DNA of 12,001 nucleotides from Cephalothrix spiralis. Lineage: Eukaryota; Nemertea; Palaeonemertea; Archinemertea; Cephalotrichidae. The stretch's first letter is position 1. Every line of letters starts with the position of its first letter. Made by a program: the position numbers and the translations under genes. Below the pieces are notes generated by a model, which did no database searches, had not been told where the DNA came from, and worked only from the letters and a program-made list of their open reading frames with translations. Positions 1 to 9,000 of the stretch are shown piece after piece. The stretch covers positions 1-12,001 of the forward strand of contig JAUCNG010337734.1 in the NCBI GenBank assembly GCA_032353305.1, given 5' to 3'.

Positions 1-85
1 ACACGAAAATCGTATGGACTCTATCTATGCTTGGTGTCAAATGACCTTGGCACAGACAAAGTTGATATCCGGTTTTCTGGCACAA
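1..85 (+). CDS. Exon a (5' partial): end of the membrane-proximal Ig domain
   Basis: Read in frame from base 1, this gives 28 residues containing GLYLCLVSNDLGTDKVDI. That is the F and G strands of an Ig domain: the Y-x-C core cysteine followed by the V-x-N-x-x-G turn. The exon ends in phase 1 on a single A before a strong donor, gtaagt, at 86-91. The A joins GT of the next exon to make Ser. Its 5' boundary is outside the window. It overlaps no better alternative frame, and the phase match with the FN3 exon supports it. Confidence 0.85.
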
Positions 86-3000
86 GTAAGTTTTTGAAAT
101 GATTGAATGATTTTTGTGCATTGTCGGACTAGTAGATTTGAGGGGCGTAGGTTCGAGACTAACCTAAACCAACGATAAATTTCTAACCTGACCTCCCGGT
201 TTGAAATGCTTTTATTGCCAAATGATTTTGTCAAATTGTCGTGTAGGTACAGTGGTAGAGTAATAATCGATAGGTTGTAGGTTCGAACCCAAGCTATACT
301 GGTCAACTATACCTTCGAATCTGACGTCCCAGTGTTAAAATATGTAACAAAGGCTTCGTGAGAATTGATTATCCTTTATGCTAGGGCCCGTTGGATAAAG
401 TTGCCGGTAGCTGGCTATATAAAATTTACTTAGTGAAATGGACCCTATAATTCTATTCCCAGCCTCTACCACGTTCAATGCATTATAATTTATGTCATTT
501 TAAAATAATATAATTGAGATATTCCTAAAAAATCTTAAAATATATTTTAGCAAAAAACACTCAAAACCGTAGTTTGTTGACACTGCTTAGAAAATCACAA
601 TCATCTTATCATGCCAAGGCGTATCATAGTATTACTGTTTTAAATGTTCCACAATTCGGTCAAAATATCGTATTACAATGTATTTTCTATGTTAATTTTT
701 ATCCGTGATTATTCAACGGCCCTAATTGTTAATTAATTTCACCTATTTTTAGGTAAACCCTATGCACCAACTGACCTACGTGTTGTTAATGTCACCCACG
801 ACACTATTGTTCTTGCTTGGGCCCCTGGCTTCAACGGCGGTCTGAAGCAGGCCTTTAGGGTCCGTTACTTGGAGGAGGGAGACATTGGGTACAAGTACGC
901 AGATGTGATGCCCACAAACAGCGTTGTTTTTGGCCTAGGAGCTCTCGGAAGGGGCACTGAATATAAATTAACTGTTATGGCTCACAACAAACTTGGAACT
1001 GGACCCCCTTCGAATGAACTAACGGCAAAAACGTTATGTAAGTAGACTATATAGTCATTTTTTATAATGAGTTACGACATTATGGTGTAATGAAAGATGA
1101 ACGTTCAGATTTTGGAAATAATTGTCACTCAATTCCATCTAGAAATTTATAAAAACATTGTTTTTCTTCGACACTTTTAATAACAACATCACAAATAGTT
1201 CACTTATTGTTCACTTGTAGAAAATAATGTTTTTTATTGTGACTAAATTTAAAAATCTATTTTAACTGTAGGCCAGGAAAAATAGCAACAATTCCGTTAT
1301 TTTCACTGCAGTTTAGTGCAAATGACATTAAAGTCACGATAGTATAAAGCGTTTGATTTTATAGTATTCTCTCTACTGCAGGGACTGTCCCAAAAGATGA
1401 GCAACTCACCTCAGCAACTGATGAAGTACCCTTGATATTTGTACTGTCTTTCTGTGCTGGAGCCATGGTATTTCTAGGAATCAATGTCCTCTTGATTCTC
1501 TACCTCATCCGAAAGAGGCGGCGGAAGCTGATCGCAAAGCAACAGGCTAAATGTACAGCAACAACCGAAGAGAAAAAAGGTACTTAGCATGTTTCCCTTC
1601 TACTAACTTCTATTTTTAACATCGATTTTAGAAAATTAGTTGTCTTCAAATACAATGTCAGCAGGCATCATAAGCTTTTTACTCTAAATGTCTCAAAACG
1701 CATAGTCATTGTATTAGTGAGAGTTAGATATATTGTCTTAAGCCTCATCTATGGCTCAGCTCAGCTATGCATGTTAAAACAAATAAAAACATGGAGTCTG
1801 TTTTAACGAAAGATCGGTGAAAATAGCAATTTTAACGCTATTTTCACTGACATACCGTAGAAACTGTTTTATACACATAATCAGTACAAGTTTTAATTTA
1901 ATGACTATTACCGTTTTAAATATGATTATATCCATGTGAATAAACTTATTTTGAAATGTATACAAATAGGGACATTGGGATATGAGTTCTATTTTCAACC
2001 AGGTACAGTCAGCATTAATTATGAATAATATAGCTTTTGCTACAAATTGATTTCAAATTAAAACAATAACATTTGCGATGTGCCATTTTTTATTTGACGC
2101 CCGAGTGGCGTGAAGAACCCTAACCGTAACTGAGTGTGTAGTGCTCTAAATGCATGAATAACTAATTTGCTTTAACCGTATATGCTTCCTAGATATTAGT
2201 GCTTTGAATTTATCAAGATGATATGTCCTGAAACACGTTGTTTCTCCTAACAATCCCTTCCCCAACTCTTCTAGTTTTTGTTTTTCCTTAAATAATCCTT
2301 TTTTGACCGCAATTTTATAAATATTGCTAAAAAAGTTATTTCAACTGAAGTTACGTGAAAATAGCTATAATTTTCTGCTATTTTCACTGAAGCTATATAT
2401 TTGACAAAATGTTTATTTTTTTCACCGAAGTTAAATTTTAATTTAAAATGATAATTACTTCAAAATTATTGTTAGAGACTGACGGGGTATGGAAACGACG
2501 TGGTAGCTATGTGCCTATGTTTCCAAAACCGGCGGAACCACAAACCGGAAGTCCAGGTTATACAAGAATTGTATACCACGCTTGTCGGGAGCATAATGTT
2601 CTCATCAGGAGCCATGAAGATCAGACACTTGCTAGAAAATCTGACCAATGCGGTTGCAATTGCCGTAAGCCATTCTCAACATGGTTCACTCGTTTAATTC
2701 TAACACACATCAGAATTTTATTTTTGGTAAAAAGACACGTATTCAATGGTGTTTTAACTCTGGTTGTGGCATTATGGAGAAAATGGTCGCAGTATTTTGT
2801 CAGTAATAGTTCAGCGGATTTTGACATTGACCCAGATATCGATCGACCATTTGACCGATGATGACAAAAATGCCATTTTACAGGGCTAGGTCAATTTTCG
2901 GTATAAATTGTGCCGGTCAAACGATGTTTATTGTATTACATTGCTGGCTAATAGATTTAGCCGATTTTTGGCATAATATCTTGTTTGTTTTTTATATAAT

Positions 3001-6000
3001 CAAGGTCAAGGCGTATACCGCTGGTCGAAAACTGACAATTTACTTCTCAATAGTCCTAATCTATTTATCTTTTAATGGTGCCTCATCCTTGCTACCCTTC
3101 TAAATTTATATTAAAGATAGACAAGGAAAGGGTTCACACTACCAAATTTTTAGGAATTCATGATTATTCCTATGGAATTGATAGTTGGATTTAGTTTTCA
3201 TCCATATTTTTGGTAAAAAATGATTGAGCTTTCAATTTTGTTAAAAACCAAGAGCAAAAAGGCCGCTTATTTTTTGGCCGTACGTCATTCTTAGTTGGCC
3301 CATTATTAACCCAAAGAATCCTCAATTTTCAATTTTACAGCCTTAACTGGTCATAATGGACGATGTAGGTTTAAATATTGTTTTATAAGTTTTGGTACAT
3401 CATCGCCCCTACGCACATAAATACCTCCAATACACAATGCATTGATTTTCGATTTAAAATTACTTTGGGTGGGTCAGAATTAATGTTCAGAAATCATATT
3501 AACGAAAGGAAATATAAAACTTTCTTCTTGTTTAAGATATTCAATTTCACTTAAACTCGTTTAATTTCCATGTTTTTAATCTACTACATGTTTATTTAAT
3601 ATAGACAAAGAAAACTTTTACGTCACTGGCGAATTTCGTGTGGGAAGTCGATATGTATTCTGAGCTATTTAATTCTGAACCGTCTTATAGGAGTAAATAT
3701 ATTTTTAAACGATTTTTAAAACTTTTCAAGCTACAACCACAAATAATTGGTGTTATTAACATTAAAATATTTCCTGTGATGAAACGTTTGAATTGTTTTC
3801 GAAAACTGTCAAATTTCATAAAGTTTTTACTTGAGTTAATCTCCAATTTTTTATATTTTCTGAAAATTGAAATATTTTTTCTGAAAATTGAAATATTTTC
3901 TGAAAATTGAAATATTTTTTCTGAAAATTGAATTTTTTTTCTGAAAATTGTCATATTTTTTCTGAAAATTGTCATATTTTTTCTGAAAATTGTCATATTT
4001 TTTCTGAAAATTGTCATATTTTTTCAAAAATTGTCATTTTTTTTTTAATGGAAAACGGTTTTCTCTTTATTCCTTCATAATTAATTAGAAACAATAATTA
4101 ATATTAAATCTTTGCATTGTTAATTAGTATATGTCGCACAGTCGAACTTTATATAAGTCATTGCCCTATTCACTTTTGCATGAAACCAGCTTCAATGTCA
4201 TGTTAAAAATGCCTTCAATGTTTAATCATGCCCTATCAAATCTTTGCATGCCCATTCAACAGCCTGTTCAAATCCCATCCTGTAACTCCTGTTATACGAA
4301 TCGGACCCCATTTTCAATCCGTTTCGTTTAATTTTATTAAATTAATGAGTGAATTTATACTTTAGGAAATTTTAAATTTAAATTTTTTTCTGTCTATATT
4401 CATATGCAACTCGATTCGCTCGCTTATTCGACGACTTATTACACTGTAATCGGTTCATCTCAAATCATTCCGAATTACACAATACCCCGTTAAATTAGCC
4501 CAGTACAATTCGAATCACGTTTAGATGACGTCATTATTTTTGAAGCGATTGCTCAGTTTATGACATTTGTAATAATAAATATTACTTTATGAGTAGTCGA
4601 TTGGTTCGAATTTGATTATAACTTCCCCTACCTTCGGGTTTTCAACGGCCTATAAATTACTGACAATATTATTACACTGTACTCGGTTCAATTTATGTCA
4701 TCCTTCTCAAATCATTCCAATTTCCACGCAGCTCCGTTGAATTGGTCCAAACTAATTCAACGGAGCTGCATTGAATTATATATATGACGTCATTATTATT
4801 TCATCAAGTACTCAGTTTATGACACATTGTAATAATAAATATTACTTTATGAGTAGTCGATTGGTTCGAATTTAATTACTCGAATTTGCACTTGACCTTC
4901 CAGTTTCGTGCAAATTCTCGTAATGAAATCCGAACCAAACGACTAATCATGAAGTAATATTATACAGTGTGTGGTAACAAAATCAGAACCTTCGGGATTT
5001 CGTTATAAATTATATTTAAGCTCACGATTGATCACTGGAAAGAACATGGTCTTCTCGTTCAAATATAATAGATTTGATGCAATTCGTGAATATAAGTTTA
5101 ATTTGCCATTGCCTAAATCCCATTATAAATCGTGAGGGTAAAGTGAAATTTTCAGACACTCTAAAATTGTACCCAAATGTCAATATATAAAAGTAAATCG
5201 AATCGAATTTGCACTTTATAAAAGACCAAAAAGTTTTTCCATAATCAATTATCCGTGACAGCTCGTTATTTTTTATTGGAAAGTAGGTCTGTTGAAATTA
5301 ATGTAGACGGTGGTAGTCGAGCGTTTCGAGATGTATCCTTTGAGATGCGAAATTCCTACTTTGAGATGTACATTTTAAATTCATAATTAAATTTGAGATG
5401 CACTTTTGAATTGTTAGTTTTAGTGTAAATCAATTAAAGACACATTTAATGATTTTCATCAATATTGAATGTGCGCACACAAGTGACAAAAAACTAAAAT
5501 TGCTTACAGCTCTTTCACTATACAACTGCTTATCCATTGAAATAAAAATCTAAATACATTAATGTCTTAGTAATTTACAATTAACATTTGAATAAATGTC
5601 ATAAAAAATAAAAATGGTATTGATTATATTTCTAAATTCATAAATTATAATTTTGTAACCATTTTATCGTTCTATCTACTAACATTGCATTAAATGTGAA
5701 TAACTTTTTACAGTAGAAATTTTATTTTTCGAATGATATGATCGTATAATTTCTCCTTTGTTATATTCCACCCAAAAAAACGAACAAATAATTATGTTTT
5801 TATGCTACGTGCAGTCAAGCTCAAGTACAGGTTTATTCTTGGATTTTAGCATCCTGTTTAAACACCGTTCAACCTTTTTACTAGTCCGCCATTTTGAATA
5901 ATAGAATAACTAATATCATTAGTTTGGCTCAATGAGTTAACGCGCTTGCACCTGGCTATACCAAGTGTCTCAATTTCGCCAACGGACGCGTGTTAGAACC

Positions 6001-9000
6001 TCATAAATGTACATAGTACATATATCTACCTCTAGTTTACTAGAGTAGGAGTCGAGGCGCTGTTCCGGAATGAAATTGTGACGCTATAGCTCCCAATTTT
6101 CCCATTTCATGTCCAAAGACCCCGGCAATAACTACTGATATAAAAATTCAAAATAAAGAGTTGAACATTTTGATGCAATTTTAGTTAAATTTCTAATCTC
6201 TGTTTTTCAACTCTTTTATCCAAATTCTTTATCAAATTTTGGTACTTTTCCAGGCGTCGATCCATCTGACACCGGTAGTCAAGCTAATACAATTGAAATG
6301 TATTCCGGTGGTACAGTCTTCCCTAATCCTATTCCAGATGAAACCAAAACATATTCCAGCTACGACAGAAGTTTAGAAGACTTCAGTGATGATCTTTATA
6401 AAAACTACAGAGAGGTGAATTTAAGTATTGTACGTTATTTTGCTTCTGTATGCATGCAAAAGTAGTATAGGCCTATTTTATCGGTCCCGCCGAAGTGTTA
6501 GCTATACGCAATTGGATTGGTTTTAAGCTTAAGCTATAAATGTTGTAATAAGAACAACTTTAATACAGTGCTAAGTATAAATGTTCTTATTTAATAGGCT
6601 TATACTTTTTCCACTGATTCGTATTACGGCCTCTCATAACATTTTGTGATACGCTCTTTAGTAAATTGCTAAAACTGATAAGAGATGATTTGAATGGAAA
6701 AAAATGTTTTCGCTTTGCTAAGACACAAGGGCCCTATTTTTTTGAAAACGCATTTTAGAGCACCCCCGAGCAATTACCCAACCCTCCTTCCCGTAATTTT
6801 TTCAATTTTAGTGGATTTTTTCCAAAAATTTTTTGGAGAATTAACATAAAAACACTTAAAAAGGGGGGGGGGAGTAGCATTTAAATGCATAGCGTGCATG
6901 AAAGGTTGCCCGCTTCGGATTATCATGAGTTTATGGGTAGCCCCTTTTGTAAAAAAAGACCGTTTTTAACATCGCTCGGCTGAATATTTGCACAATTGCC
7001 CTATTTTTTGGATAACCCATTTTAGAGCACCCCCTAGCCATTAAAAAAAATTGGAACCCAACCCTTTTCCCGTAGATTTTTCAATTTTAGTTGGGTTTTT
7101 CAAAAGTTGTGGGGGACCTAAAAGTAAACACTTTAGGAAAAAAGGTTGCCCGTTCATGAGTTTATTGATAAAAATAATTTTATCGTTTATACGGCCATAA
7201 TTTTAATATATTATTTTAATGTATCATTGTTTCATAAACGTGAATTCGTTATCTAAAACTGATTCCTTTTTTTTCAGGATGAAACTTATCCTCTAAGAAC
7301 TGGTCCATACTCGCCTACACGTTCAGACGGATCTTCAGGTGGGGATAGTCCGCATGTCTCCTTAATAAATAAGAAAAGCAAAAAGACTTATTTAGATGAT
7401 AGTGTGATAGGGAATACTAATAAAACTTTAAAATCGGATCGTAAGTTTGAGTTTGAAAAATCGACCGGTTTGAACAAGAGTAAAAATGTTACTGATATTT
7501 CAACACTTTCATGGAACATAATTTTAAAAATGCTTCCGTCAAAAATGTTATTTTTAATATAGTCTATGTTTATGCATAATAGCAGCACTCAAATGTTTTT
7601 AATCCGATCTAATCTCATTTTACGAGTGCGTGGGTAACCCAATCACGGAACAGTATTCCTACGCGCCATCATTATCTTGAAATTGTGATCTCCGCTTTTT
7701 ATAAGACTCCTGCGGTGACTCCTGAAAGTTTCAACCGGGAGTACAGCGTCGTATGATGACGTAATCGCTTCTACACGGTTAAACAATAGCCCCAAAAAGT
7801 ATTTTTCTATACATAGCTGAAGGTCTAATCTGAACCTAGGGCGAAGGAAAAAAATTGTCCTCAAGGTTTCTGATATACGCTTGCGCAGTTGAGTTTTAGG
7901 GTTCACTAAAGTAAGACCAGATTCCAGTTATTTACGGCTATGTTTCTATTTATCCACAATACATTTATATGGTCTAAAACCAGTCGATATTGGGTAATTA
8001 AAGAATCTGGTCGTATTTTATTAATTTGCGCGTGCGCAACCCTAAAACTCAGCTGTGCATGCTTATATCGGAGTCCTGAGGAGAATTTCTTTCTCCTTCG
8101 CTCTAGGTTCAGACAAGGCCTACAGCTATGTATAGGCAAAAGTTCAGCTAATCTAATTTTTGATAGTAATATTATTGCTATTCCCTGACCTTGACCGACC
8201 TTCTTTTTAAGGTCAAGGTCTGTTGAAATGTCGGTCATCCTGCTCTTGATTTAAAGGGTCGATGTTGTGTTGTATACTTAATTTCTAACCACTAATCTAT
8301 CAATCTTGATTTCCCTTGAAGCACTCCTTGACTATGAATCACGATTCCTATGTTTGGATAGAAATACAACACCTTTTGAACGTACATGTATCTGCACTCT
8401 CATTTGCTATGCTCTCATCCTACATGTATAATCTTACTTCCTTTTGTTTGCTGTTTTAATTATTTTCAGTGGAGATTTTGGTTTTTGCACAATTTTGGTT
8501 CTATCAATATTCAATGACTATCCTCCTTTCATTTCAAAATATTTAATTTTTTGCGTGCGCTTTACATTACACACTGCTCTAACTGTTCCATATTTAGATC
8601 TGATATAATTAACTAAGATTAAGATTAACTAAAAAACAATTAAGTTTTACACTTGGTTTTCCAGTCAAAATATCTAAACCCCTTTAAAATCAACAATTTT
8701 CAATAACGAGTTCCAGAAATATTAGTTTATGTAGGTTTATGGGGGATGGGGAGGGATAATAAGCCACCAACAGCTTATTGCTCGTCATGGTTTATACCCA
8801 CTAAGCAGAATAGAAAATCAAAATTTGCACCCTATCTATAAATAATTAACTTACCGAATAATTACTTGTTACGCATTTTGTCGAAATATACATCGTTAAT
8901 TTATAACGATTTGATTTGAAACAATTTGACCGAAATTAATTGGGAGGGAAACCAAGAAAAATATTCAATCAATTATTAGATAGAGATGCATATTTTGATT

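Larger units (their letters stand above)
1580..3859. other. Intron 3, first part
   Basis: This is non-coding apart from the small hairpins. A relatively GC-rich patch at about 2480-2860 holds overlapping open frames on both strands, the longest 137 codons (2448-2861, +). It has no domain I recognise, and its predicted protein does not continue the receptor. It may be a decayed mobile element. The stretch from 2870 to 3859 shows nothing clear. Confidence 0.5.

Noticed and set aside
280-290. Functional tRNA gene at the B-box-like motif ggttcgaaccc
   Set aside because: No acceptor stem or full cloverleaf could be laid out, and a diverged second unit sits in tandem, so a SINE fits better.
37-306. 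89-codon minus-strand ORF
   Set aside because: It overlaps the Ig exon and the SINE units and has no domain. It is a shadow ORF.
3638-4017. Plus- and minus-strand ORFs through the minisatellite (IFRKN-type peptide repeats)
   Set aside because: They are open because the repeat period is mostly 21 bp and lacks stops. The peptide is low complexity with no other coding sign.
3846-4046. CRISPR array
   Set aside because: There are no unique spacers between the units. It is a simple minisatellite in an animal intron.
7643-8238. Three ORFs with similar peptides (FFLRPRF / FFLLRSRF) that might suggest a duplicated gene
   Set aside because: The similarity comes from the two arms of the foldback at 7808-8134 read on opposite strands.
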